DNA of 64,000 nucleotides from assembly GCF_009728465.1 (NCBI RefSeq), contig NZ_WOCD01000005.1, positions 434,001-498,000 on the forward strand, given 5' to 3'. This stretch comes from Psychrosphaera haliotis (GTDB lineage: Bacteria; Pseudomonadota; Gammaproteobacteria; Enterobacterales; Alteromonadaceae). The notes beneath the pieces were generated by a model that saw only the letters and a program-made list of their open reading frames with translations, made no database searches and was not told where the DNA came from. The position numbers and the translations under genes are program-made. Shown here piece after piece: positions 56,726 to 64,000 of this stretch (its first letter is position 1; every line of letters starts with the position of its first letter).

Positions 56726-57797
56726 TAATTTCCGGCTCTGGTCCTGATTCAAGTTCGGCATTTACGTGTAATGTTTGAGTTGGGAACGCAAACTCTCCAC
56801 CGTGTTGCTCAACAATATCTGCTATGGCTAACAGCACTGTATGCTTATGTTCATGAAAGGTTACCCAAGATGTAGTGACTGTCATGCAATAAACGAGGAT
56901 GTTTAAGCTTGATGAGCCAAATCCGTTAAAATTAACAATAATAGTTTGGTCTTGAGCAATATGTTCTGAGCCTTTCAAATAGGTTTTTATATCCTCAACA
57001 ATGACGTTTACTTGCTTGATGTCATCGTATCTCACCCCTATGGTTTCTTTGATACGACGGTGAGTCATTCTTGACGGGTTTTGCACTGCGATATTATTAA
57101 ACATGGCATTAGGCACGTATAACGGACGCATATCAAAAGTTCGAATTTTAGATATTCGCCAGCCAATGTATTCAACCGTGCCTTCAATTTCTCTATCTGG
57201 TGAGCAAATCCAGTCGCCAACTTTAAAAGGCTTATCCATGTATAACATGATGCCGCCGAACCAATTTGATACTAAATCTTTTGAGGCAAACGCCAATGCG
57301 GCACCTGACACACTGCCCAAGGCAATTAAGCCACTGGCATCTAAACCTAGTAAATCAAATGCAACAATGGCTAAAATTACCATAAGTAATAATCGACATA
57401 CTTTAGCAACGCCAATAATGGCCGTTTGATCTAATCGACCCGTTTCAGAAGAGTCTAGAAACGCGAACTCCAATGTATTTACGACTCTAAAGCCAAACCA
57501 ACTCATATGAACCGCAATAAGAAGCGGTATTACTGGCATTTCAGATAGACCTAATTTGAGTACCCAAAACTGATTCACAAGTTTAAGCGCATGCCACAAG
57601 GTAAGGAAAATTAGAAAGGACTTTGCCGGAAGGTAAAGCGAAAACAAACTGGCTCCCCAAATTTTATTTTGAGGTTGTGCATGTAACTTACTTTTCACCG
57701 CACGAAGTACTAATAACGTAATTGCCGTTACTGTCAGCGTCATTAGCTCAATGAAGTAGATATTATCTGGATTAAAAAAGTCTTTTACTAAGTCCAC
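56718..57797 (-). CDS. MscS family mechanosensitive channel
   Basis: 359 residues. N-terminal membrane helices, then the pore-lining helix LIALGSVSGAALAFASKDLVSNWFGG cut across about residues 153-178, and the MscS beta domain (DWICSPDREIEGTVEYIGWR, PNAMFNNIAVQNPSRMTHRR). A member of the larger YbdG/YnaI-type group. GTG start. A terminator-like hairpin lies 50 bases upstream. Confidence 0.93.
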   Translation of the reverse strand: MDLVKDFFNPDNIYFIELMTLTVTAITLLVLRAVKSKLHAQPQNKIWGASLFSLYLPAKSFLIFLTLWHALKLVNQFWVLKLGLSEMPVIPLLIAVHMSWFGFRVVNTLEFAFLDSSETGRLDQTAIIGVAKVCRLLLMVILAIVAFDLLGLDASGLIALGSVSGAALAFASKDLVSNWFGGIMLYMDKPFKVGDWICSPDREIEGTVEYIGWRISKIRTFDMRPLYVPNAMFNNIAVQNPSRMTHRRIKETIGVRYDDIKQVNVIVEDIKTYLKGSEHIAQDQTIIVNFNGFGSSSLNILVYCMTVTTSWVTFHEHKHTVLLAIADIVEQHGGEFAFPTQTLHVNAELESGPEPEIRK

Positions 57798-57845
57798 GTT
57801 TGCGAATCTTCCAGTTGTTTTTTTAAGAATAACGTTAGGTTATAT

Positions 57846-57869
57846 AAAAACCACGGTTACGCAACCGTG
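57846..57869 (-). terminator. Terminator-like hairpin in the mscS leader
   Basis: On the minus strand, CACGGTT-GCGT-AACCGTG (57869-57852) is followed by GTTTTT (57851-57846) and an AT-rich stretch, about 50 bases before the mscS start. No minus-strand gene lies upstream for it to terminate. Confidence 0.6.
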
Positions 57870-57903
57870 ATAAGCCAACATCAATAATAATTAAGGCAAA
57901 TTA

Positions 57904-58776
57904 ATGAAACTTTGGACCGCTGCTGTTTTCACTCTATCTATTATCGCCAGCCAGTTTATTGCATTTTCAACAAGCGCTAACGCAGAGCCGGAGTACCTTC
58001 CTGTAGAGCAATCGTCGCTTGTTTATATGGAAACCAATATTGGCCAAGTTATTATTCAATTAACTGACTTACAGTCACCAATGGCCGCCAAACAGTTTTC
58101 AAATTTAGTAACTGAAGGCTTTTATCATAACCAAAGCTTTTACCGAGTCATTGATGGTTTTGTGGCTCAAGCTGGCGAAATGGATTATGAAAAGGGTGTG
58201 AGTAAAAAATCGAATTTTCGTCGTCCTATATCGGCTGAGTTTACCAACGTGAGTAATGAGCAATCGGGGTTTCAAGTTGTGCAATCGCCTGCGTTGCTCG
58301 CACCTGAAACAGGCTACTGGCATAACTTCCCTGCAGGCCAAGACCCTTCTACAAAAGAGCGTTGGTTATTACATTGCCCTGGCGCAGTAGCGATGGCTAG
58401 AAACAACGACCCAGATTCGTCGTCTACTGAGTTTTACATTGTTATTGGACAAGCACCTCGCCATCTTGATAGAAACATGTCAGTAATTGGCAGAGTTGTT
58501 CATGGCATGTCAATTGTGCAAGCAATGAATCGCGGAGAACGAGCAGAAGGCGGCATTGTTAAACCTAAATCTGAACAAGTAAAAATACTTAGTGCGGCTA
58601 TTGGTTCATCGTTATCAAAAGCACAACAAAAAAACATTCGTATTGCTAATACTAAGTCTGATAAGTTTATAAAACGAATTAACAATGCCAAACATAACCC
58701 TGGCCCATTTTTGGTATACCCGGGCAATGGCAATGTTGACGTTTGTTATTATCAGCCAAGTATTAAAATAGGTTAA
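57904..58776 (+). CDS. Periplasmic cyclophilin-type peptidyl-prolyl isomerase
   Basis: 290 residues with a signal peptide (MKLWTAAVFTLSIIASQFIAFSTSANA spread over residues 1-27). Cyclophilin core: YMETNIGQVIIQLTDLQSPMAA, FYRVIDGFVAQAGEM, and FYIVIGQAPRHLDRNMSVIGRV. A 50-residue insertion sits around residues 90-150 and a helical tail follows. Ends 21 bases before a second esterase gene. Confidence 0.9.
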   Translation: MKLWTAAVFTLSIIASQFIAFSTSANAEPEYLPVEQSSLVYMETNIGQVIIQLTDLQSPMAAKQFSNLVTEGFYHNQSFYRVIDGFVAQAGEMDYEKGVSKKSNFRRPISAEFTNVSNEQSGFQVVQSPALLAPETGYWHNFPAGQDPSTKERWLLHCPGAVAMARNNDPDSSSTEFYIVIGQAPRHLDRNMSVIGRVVHGMSIVQAMNRGERAEGGIVKPKSEQVKILSAAIGSSLSKAQQKNIRIANTKSDKFIKRINNAKHNPGPFLVYPGNGNVDVCYYQPSIKIG

Positions 58777-58796
58777 CGATAAGCCGGAGCTCTATC

Positions 58797-60107
58797 ATGC
58801 ATATTTCACTTTTAGCTTTTCTAGGGTTATTACTTCTATTGGTGTCGGGCAGTCAATCTGTCTATGCAGCAGACACTTCTAAAGTCGTGATAGGTGAAGA
58901 GTACTGGCATAACTCTAAAGTGCTTAATGCGCCTCGCAAGTACCAAGTGTCGTTGCCTGAACGCTACGAAGGCACTATACGAAAGTACCCTACTCTTTAC
59001 ATCGTTGATTCTGACTTTCACTTTTTACATGTAGCCAGCACCATTAAACATTTAACCCGCATGGGAAAAATGCCACCAATGATTGTGGTTGGTGTTGCGA
59101 CCTTAAGTGATCCTGACTACGTGTATCATACAACGTGGTCGATTGACCCTGGCACAGTTAAAAATGAAGATGCAGATGCGGCTCAATCAAACAAAGCACA
59201 GCCAGAATATGGCGGTATTCAGAAGTTTGACCGATACGTTAATTCAGAGCTAGTGCCAATTATAGATAAAGCGTTTAGAACCAACGATAAACGGGCCATA
59301 GCTGGCTATTCTTTAGGTGGCTTATTTGTGCTCAATAACTACTTAAATTCGAGCTCACCGTTTAGTGCTTTTTTAGCCATGAGCCCAAGCGTTTGGTATG
59401 ACGACATGTCTATTATTCAGCGATTTAAACAAATACCAGCTGCTTCAATGGACGCTTCAAACTCAGCTAAAACCCATAAAAAGCCATTGTTTATTTCCGT
59501 TGCGAATGAACAAGGCATGGGCGTTACAGAATTAGTTACCGCCATAAAAGTAAATCCAGCGATAGATAACTGGACTTTTGCATCTATACCTGAAGAAAAC
59601 CACTTTTCCACAGGATTGCCTGCGCTACTAAAAGGCTTAGAGTTTTTAGCACCTGAATATGGCAAAGACGGCGGTGAGCTTGCAGCGTTGGGCGACTATA
59701 AAGCTGTGCTGAAATATTTTGAATCATTAAACACTCAATGGGCTGGCTTTCAAATTGAATGGTTACAAGCTTACCAATTTAGTAAATATGTTTTTTGGTC
59801 AGAACAAACGGATAAAATTTCTGAAATCCTTAACGCTGTCCATAAACAATTCCCAAACTCACACGCACAAGTTGCTATTCAACTCGCCAATGGTTTAATA
59901 AAAACCGGTGAACTTAGTAAAGCCGATGCGATTATTGCACAAGTAAAACTCGCCGCTAAAAAAATGCCAGAATGGTACAAAGCTAAGGCTGATGTACTGC
60001 AAGCACAGAATAAACCTGAACTCGCAAAAGCCATGTACCTGCGCGCGCAGGAATTAGCTAAATCAAATAAATGGTCAGCATGGGAAGTAAACGGCTTAAA
60101 ACCATAG
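58797..60107 (+). CDS. Exported esterase D-family hydrolase with TPR-like C-terminus
   Basis: 436 residues. Signal peptide (LLAFLGLLLLLVSGSQSVYA). Putative esterase domain: PTLYIVDSDFHFLHVAST, nucleophile Ser in AGYSLGGLFVLN near residue 172, and His in ENHFSTGLPALL. The last 120 residues contain TPR-like helices (AQVAIQLANGLIKTGELSKAD). The second such esterase in the window. Confidence 0.87.
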   Translation: MHISLLAFLGLLLLLVSGSQSVYAADTSKVVIGEEYWHNSKVLNAPRKYQVSLPERYEGTIRKYPTLYIVDSDFHFLHVASTIKHLTRMGKMPPMIVVGVATLSDPDYVYHTTWSIDPGTVKNEDADAAQSNKAQPEYGGIQKFDRYVNSELVPIIDKAFRTNDKRAIAGYSLGGLFVLNNYLNSSSPFSAFLAMSPSVWYDDMSIIQRFKQIPAASMDASNSAKTHKKPLFISVANEQGMGVTELVTAIKVNPAIDNWTFASIPEENHFSTGLPALLKGLEFLAPEYGKDGGELAALGDYKAVLKYFESLNTQWAGFQIEWLQAYQFSKYVFWSEQTDKISEILNAVHKQFPNSHAQVAIQLANGLIKTGELSKADAIIAQVKLAAKKMPEWYKAKADVLQAQNKPELAKAMYLRAQELAKSNKWSAWEVNGLKP

Positions 60108-60153
60108 AGCCCGTTTTAACGAAAGGCAAAGCTGTCAATTTCTCAATACAGTT

Positions 60154-60163
60154 TTGTCGACAA
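60154..60163. promoter_or_regulatory. Candidate GntR-type operator 1
   Basis: TTGTCGACAA, a perfect 10-bp palindrome, about 97 bases before the regulator start. It fits the t-x-GT-xx-AC-x-a pattern of the FadR/FCD branch of GntR regulators. Confidence 0.45.
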
Positions 60164-60226
60164 CCCAAATATTCTAGCTATTAAATTTTGTCCTAATGTT
60201 TGATTTTTTTACTCTTCGCCCCTATA

Positions 60227-60236
60227 TTGTCTACAA
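60227..60236. promoter_or_regulatory. Candidate GntR-type operator 2
   Basis: TTGTCTACAA, near-palindrome 73 bases from operator 1 and about 24 bases before the regulator start, a position consistent with autorepression. Confidence 0.45.
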
Positions 60237-60259
60237 TTTACAAAACCTAGAGTTTGATT

Positions 60260-60940
60260 GTGGGCAAAATTACACTTCCATTTGAACAGCCAGTTACCGC
60301 GGCAGACAAGACTTTTATTAAATTAAGAGCGGATATCGTTGAAGGCGACCTTGCTGCTGGACAAAAATTAAGCGAAGCAGAGTTGTCGACAAAGTATGGT
60401 GTCAGCCGAGCCGTTGTCCGCGAAGCTATGAACCGATTGGAGTCTAGCTTTCTAGTTGAACGCAAAGCCAATGTGGGCGCTCGTGTTGCAACGTTATCGG
60501 TAGAAGGTTTAATCGAGCTTTATCAAGTCCGCGAATCTTTAGAGGGTATGGCCGCCAGACTAGCAGCTAAAAACATGACGGATAAAGAAATTGCCGACCT
60601 TAACAAACTCCTCAGCAAACATTTTGACAAGGTTAAAGATGGTGAGTCTTATTACCAAGAAGCGGGTGATTTAGACTTTCATTACCGTGTCATATTAGGC
60701 AGTAAAAATCAGCATTTGATCGATATGCTCATTAACGGAATTTACCATTTAGTTCGCATGTATCGTGTGCAACTAGGCATGGCCGGCCCTCGAGTCACTA
60801 CTGCTTTTGATGAGCACAAACATATTGTTCAGGCCATTAGTAACCGCGACGAAGAACTCGCTGAAATGCTAATGCGTCGACACATCCTTTATTCTAAAAA
60901 TAATATCGAGAACAAATTAATCTCGATGCAATCAAATTAA
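60260..60940 (+). CDS. GntR family (FCD-type) regulator of the prp operon
   Basis: 226 residues. The winged HTH is LSEAELSTKYGVSRAVVREA and MNRLESSFLVERKANVGARV near residues 35-75; the C-terminal FCD helical effector domain has metal-binding style motifs DLDFHYRVILGSKNQ and DEHKHIVQAISNRD. GTG start at 60260. It precedes prpB by 53 bases on the same strand, so it likely controls 2-methylcitrate cycle genes in place of the sigma-54 PrpR of enterobacteria. Confidence 0.88.
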   Translation: MGKITLPFEQPVTAADKTFIKLRADIVEGDLAAGQKLSEAELSTKYGVSRAVVREAMNRLESSFLVERKANVGARVATLSVEGLIELYQVRESLEGMAARLAAKNMTDKEIADLNKLLSKHFDKVKDGESYYQEAGDLDFHYRVILGSKNQHLIDMLINGIYHLVRMYRVQLGMAGPRVTTAFDEHKHIVQAISNRDEELAEMLMRRHILYSKNNIENKLISMQSN

Positions 60941-60993
60941 CCGACATTGCTATTAAATGTCATCAATAGGTTTAACAAAAAAGAGAGAACAGC

Positions 60994-61872
60994 ATGAGCG
61001 CAGGTAAGAAGTTTCGCCAAGCATTAATAAACAACAAACCTCTACAAATTGTAGGCACAATTAACGCGTACTCAGCAATGATGGCTAAACAAATTGGCCA
61101 CCAAGCTATTTACCTTTCTGGTGGCGGTGTTGCTAACGCATCATATGGTCTGCCTGATTTAGGTATGACTTCATTAAATGACGTTATTGTTGACGTACAG
61201 CGCATTACATCTGCCTGTGACCTACCATTAATGGTGGATATTGATACTGGTTGGGGTGGCGCATTTAATATTGCCAAAACCATTCGTGATATGGAAAAAG
61301 CTGGTGCAGCTGCCGTTCACATGGAAGACCAAGTGGCGCAAAAGCGTTGTGGTCACCGTCCTAACAAAGAAATCGTGTCTACTGCTGAAATGGTTGACCG
61401 TATTAAAGCGGCCGTTGATGCTCGTACTGATCCAGACTTTTTTATCATGGCGCGTACAGATTCTTTTGCACAAGAAGGTTTAGAAGCGGCTATTGCCCGT
61501 GCTAAAGCGTATGTTGCTGCCGGTGCCGACGGTATTTTTGCTGAAGCTGTGCAAACAGAAGATCATTACCGTGCATTCTCTGAAGCGTTAGATGTGCCAA
61601 TTCTAGCGAACATCACAGAGTTTGGTAAAACTGAACTTTGGAATAAAGAACAGCTAGGTGAATGGGGCTGCGACATGGTTCTTTATCCATTAAGTGCGTT
61701 CCGCGCAATGAATAAGGCTGCTGAGAATGTTTATAAACATATTTTGAACGATGGCGATCAAAAAGCCGTAGTAGATTCAATGCAAACTCGTATGGACTTG
61801 TATGATTACCTTGGGTATCACGACTACGAGCAAAAGCTAGATTCATTATTTGCCGAAGGCAAAAACAAGTAA
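60994..61872 (+). CDS. prpB: Methylisocitrate lyase
   Basis: 292 residues. Splits 2-methylisocitrate into pyruvate and succinate. The metal and substrate residues are in [36 protein letters not shown] (KRCGH active-site loop) and [11 protein letters not shown]. First enzyme gene of the operon. Confidence 0.96.
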   Translation: MSAGKKFRQALINNKPLQIVGTINAYSAMMAKQIGHQAIYLSGGGVANASYGLPDLGMTSLNDVIVDVQRITSACDLPLMVDIDTGWGGAFNIAKTIRDMEKAGAAAVHMEDQVAQKRCGHRPNKEIVSTAEMVDRIKAAVDARTDPDFFIMARTDSFAQEGLEAAIARAKAYVAAGADGIFAEAVQTEDHYRAFSEALDVPILANITEFGKTELWNKEQLGEWGCDMVLYPLSAFRAMNKAAENVYKHILNDGDQKAVVDSMQTRMDLYDYLGYHDYEQKLDSLFAEGKNK

Positions 61873-61917
61873 TAAAAACAGTCAATTTATAAATATTGAT
61901 TAGTACAACTAGATAAA

Positions 61918-61942
61918 AAGTGAGTCAATTTTTGGCTCGCTT
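61918..61942 (+). other. Hairpin in the prpB-prpC spacer
   Basis: AAGTGAGTCA (61918-61927) pairs with TGGCTCGCTT (61933-61942) including two G-T pairs, with a five-base loop. Flanked by A runs on the plus strand, so it does not look like a plus-strand terminator; it may stabilise the processed message. Confidence 0.4.
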
Positions 61943-62015
61943 AAAAAATAATAAAGCGTCGTAAATAAGGCGCTCAACATGAATAAATTTAACAGGTTAA
62001 CTCAGGAGAGAAATC

Positions 62016-63137
62016 ATGGCTAAAGTATTAAGTGGCGCGGGTCTTCGCGGTCAAGTTGCAGGTAAAACAGCCCTTTCAACCGTTGGTAAGTCAGGTTCAG
62101 GTTTAACCTACCGTGGTTATGACGTAAAAGATTTAGCGAACAACTGTCAATTTGAAGAAGTGGCGTACCTCATTCTAAAAGGCAACCTGCCAACTCAGTC
62201 TGAACTTGATGCATATAAGAAGAAACTTCACGGTATGCGTGGTCTTCCTCAAGCACTTAAAGATGTACTAGAGCGCATCCCTGCAAACGCGCACCCAATG
62301 GATGTATTACGTACGGGTTGTTCAATGCTTGGTAACCTAGAAATGGAAACTAGCTTTGATCAACAACAAGACGTTACTGACCGTTTATTAGCAAGCTTCC
62401 CAAGCATCATTTGTTACTGGTATCGCTTTTCACACGATGGCGTTCGTATTGATGTTGAAACAGATGATGACTCAATTGGCGCGCACTTCCTACATATGCT
62501 TCACGGTGAAAAGCCAAATGAATTGCATGAGCAAGTAATGCACGTGTCTTTAATTCTTTATGCTGAGCATGAGTTTAACGCGTCAACATTCACTGCACGT
62601 GTTTGTGCGTCAACATTGTCAGACATGCACTCTTGTGTAACTGGTGCGATTGGCTCTTTACGTGGTCCATTACACGGTGGCGCAAACGAAGCGGCGATGG
62701 AAATGATTGAAGGCTTCACATCTGCTGATCATGCCGAACAAGAAATGATGGGCAAACTTGAGCGCAAAGAAAAAATCATGGGCTTTGGCCACGCGGTTTA
62801 TTCTGACTCTGACCCTCGCAACGAAATCATCAAAGGTTGGGCTGAAAAGCTAGCAGCAGACGTAGGCGATACGGTTTTATACCCAGTATCGGTTCGTTGT
62901 GAAGAAGTAATGAAACGTGAAAAAGGCTTATTCTGTAATGCCGATTTCTTCCATGCGTCTGCATACCACTTCATGGGTATCCCTACGCCATTGTTTACGC
63001 CGATCTTTGTAATGTCTCGCGTTACAGGTTGGGCTGGACATGTTATGGAGCAACGTGCTGATAACCGCATCATTCGCCCTTCTGCAGATTATACTGGCGA
63101 AGAGCTACGTCCTGTAACGCCAATTGCAGAGCGTTAA
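62016..63137 (+). CDS. prpC: 2-Methylcitrate synthase
   Basis: 373 residues of the citrate synthase family. Condenses propionyl-CoA with oxaloacetate. Active-site regions GSLRGPLHGGANEAAMEMIEG (in part) and GFGHAVYSDSDPR are present, the latter with the Ala of methylcitrate synthases. Good AGGAG upstream. 143 bases after prpB. Confidence 0.95.
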   Translation: MAKVLSGAGLRGQVAGKTALSTVGKSGSGLTYRGYDVKDLANNCQFEEVAYLILKGNLPTQSELDAYKKKLHGMRGLPQALKDVLERIPANAHPMDVLRTGCSMLGNLEMETSFDQQQDVTDRLLASFPSIICYWYRFSHDGVRIDVETDDDSIGAHFLHMLHGEKPNELHEQVMHVSLILYAEHEFNASTFTARVCASTLSDMHSCVTGAIGSLRGPLHGGANEAAMEMIEGFTSADHAEQEMMGKLERKEKIMGFGHAVYSDSDPRNEIIKGWAEKLAADVGDTVLYPVSVRCEEVMKREKGLFCNADFFHASAYHFMGIPTPLFTPIFVMSRVTGWAGHVMEQRADNRIIRPSADYTGEELRPVTPIAER

Positions 63138-63166
63138 TATCTCGACAATAGCAACCCCCTAACGTC

Positions 63167-63217
63167 AGGCTTTAAATTGAGTTTACAAACATTTGTTGGC
63201 TCAACACTTTAAAGCCT
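63167..63217 (+). other. Long stem-loop in the prpC-acnD spacer
   Basis: AGGCTTTAAATTGAG (63167-63181) pairs with CTCAA-CAC-TTTAAAGCCT (63200-63217) with a three-base bulge; the loop is 18 bases. It would form in the transcript 30 bases after prpC. Confidence 0.55.
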
Positions 63218-63233
63218 TTGATGCTCTAAAGGT

Positions 63234-63263
63234 GCGGGACTTTTAAACTCCTGCTTCTTTTTT
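63234..63263 (+). terminator. Candidate terminator or attenuator before acnD
   Basis: GCGGGA (63234-63239) pairs with TCCTGC (63249-63254), followed by TTCTTTTTT. It lies 46 bases before the acnD start. Confidence 0.5.
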
Positions 63264-63308
63264 ATAAAACCAAACAACATTCATTCATACAATGAATTGG
63301 TGATTAAA

Positions 63309-64000
63309 ATGAATATGAATTACAGAAAGCCACTACCAAATGCAGGTATCGACTTTTTCGATACTAAAGAAGCAGTGGATGCCATTAAGCCAGGCGCTTA
63401 TGCAAAATTACCTTATACATCAAAAGTACTAGCAGAAAACCTAGTACGAAAATGCCCGGAAGATAAACTGACGGACTCATTAACGCAATTAATCGAGCGC
63501 AAACGCGACTTAGATTTCCCTTGGTTCCCTGCCCGCGTTGTGTGTCATGATATTCTTGGCCAAACAGCATTAGTTGATTTAGCTGGCTTACGTGATGCCA
63601 TTGCTGAAAAAGGTGGCGACCCGGCCAAAGTAAACCCGGTTGTCCCAACGCAGTTAATTGTTGATCACTCGTTAGCCGTAGAACACGCAGGATTTGAAAA
63701 AGACGCGTTTGAGAAAAACCGCGCCATTGAAGACCGCCGTAACGAAGACCGTTTTCACTTTATCAACTGGACTAAAACTGCATTTAAAAACGTTGACGTT
63801 ATCCCTCCAGGTAACGGCATCATGCACCAAATTAACTTAGAACGCATGTCACCGGTTATTCAAAACCGTGATGGTGTTGCCTTTCCTGACACGCTAGTTG
63901 GAACCGATAGCCACACACCTATGGTTGACGCGTTAGGTGTTATTGCGGTTGGCGTTGGTGGTCTTGAAGCAGAAAGCGTAATGTTAGGCCGTGCGTCTTA
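63309..64000 (+). CDS. acnD: Fe/S-dependent 2-methylcitrate dehydratase AcnD (partial)
   Basis: The first 230 residues; the gene runs off the window. Dehydrates 2-methylcitrate to 2-methylaconitate. The N-terminus MNMNYRKPLPNAGIDFFDT and the stretch LIERKRDLDFPWFPARVVCHDILGQ (in part) match AcnD closely and differ from AcnA/AcnB. The aconitase motif VGTDSHTPMVDALGV is present. No frame error in the visible part. prpF usually follows, beyond this window. Confidence 0.94.
   Translation, partial: MNMNYRKPLPNAGIDFFDTKEAVDAIKPGAYAKLPYTSKVLAENLVRKCPEDKLTDSLTQLIERKRDLDFPWFPARVVCHDILGQTALVDLAGLRDAIAEKGGDPAKVNPVVPTQLIVDHSLAVEHAGFEKDAFEKNRAIEDRRNEDRFHFINWTKTAFKNVDVIPPGNGIMHQINLERMSPVIQNRDGVAFPDTLVGTDSHTPMVDALGVIAVGVGGLEAESVMLGRAS

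Overview
The window reads as a chromosomal segment of an AT-rich marine gammaproteobacterium of the Alteromonadales (Colwelliaceae or Pseudoalteromonadaceae type). The evidence is gene content and order: orn/rsgA/psd, envZ-ompR/greB-tex, coaBC-slmA, rpmBG-mutM, xerC-DUF484-dapF-lysA-lptM/cyaY, hemCDXY, the EF-P modification genes, and a prpBC-acnD propionate operon under a GntR-type regulator. The assignment rests on recognition of these families and no taxonomic search was possible. I see no rRNA, tRNA, CRISPR array, prophage, integrase island or insertion sequence.

Layout. 0-4.2 kb: a DUF416 protein, a large coiled-coil protein and a DUF2721 membrane protein. 4.2-10.6 kb: orn, then rsgA, then a tightly spaced run psd - DMT permease - glycerophosphodiesterase - small helical protein - hybrid histidine kinase. 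10.6-13.5 kb: a telomere-like TTTAGG array, then epmA, efp and epmB. 13.5-19.9 kb: small proteins, a dimeric dUTPase, a lipoprotein cyclophilin, two DUF3016 paralogues, an MFS permease and a sodium/alanine symporter. 19.9-28.7 kb: aldehyde dehydrogenase, mutM, rpmG, rpmB, two glycosyltransferases, radC, coaBC, slmA. 28.7-36.9 kb: an esterase group, an Atm1-type ABC exporter, ccmABCDE and a phosphoribosyltransferase. 37-45.2 kb: envZ, ompR, greB, tex, and a pseudo-receiver/TPR protein. 45.2-56.6 kb: xerC to lptM on the minus strand, then cyaY, a MoxR/VWA pair and hemCDXY on the plus strand. 56.7-64 kb: a MscS channel, a second cyclophilin, a second esterase and the prp operon, cut by the window edge inside acnD.

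The strongest cross-cutting observation is technical. Seven genes, including ompR and lysA, are each broken by one-base indels in or beside homopolymers, eight indels in all and in both directions. Restoring one base rejoins a family-typical protein each time. This looks like residual long-read error, not gene decay, so the affected genes are annotated at full span.

The most interesting biological observations are: the absence of dut from the coaBC-slmA slot while a non-homologous dimeric dUTPase lies elsewhere in the window; a MoxR-VWA-DUF2914 block where cyaA usually sits between cyaY and hemC; a receiver-TPR protein whose phosphoacceptor Asp is Ala; a possible CheZ-like small protein directly upstream of a hybrid kinase; an intrinsic terminator embedded in an opposite-strand gene; paired TTGTC(G/T)ACAA palindromes upstream of the prp regulator; a terminator-like hairpin in the mscS leader; and the TTTAGG array, in which every repeat supplies another in-frame stop after epmA. 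I found no clear candidate for a wholly new multi-gene system.
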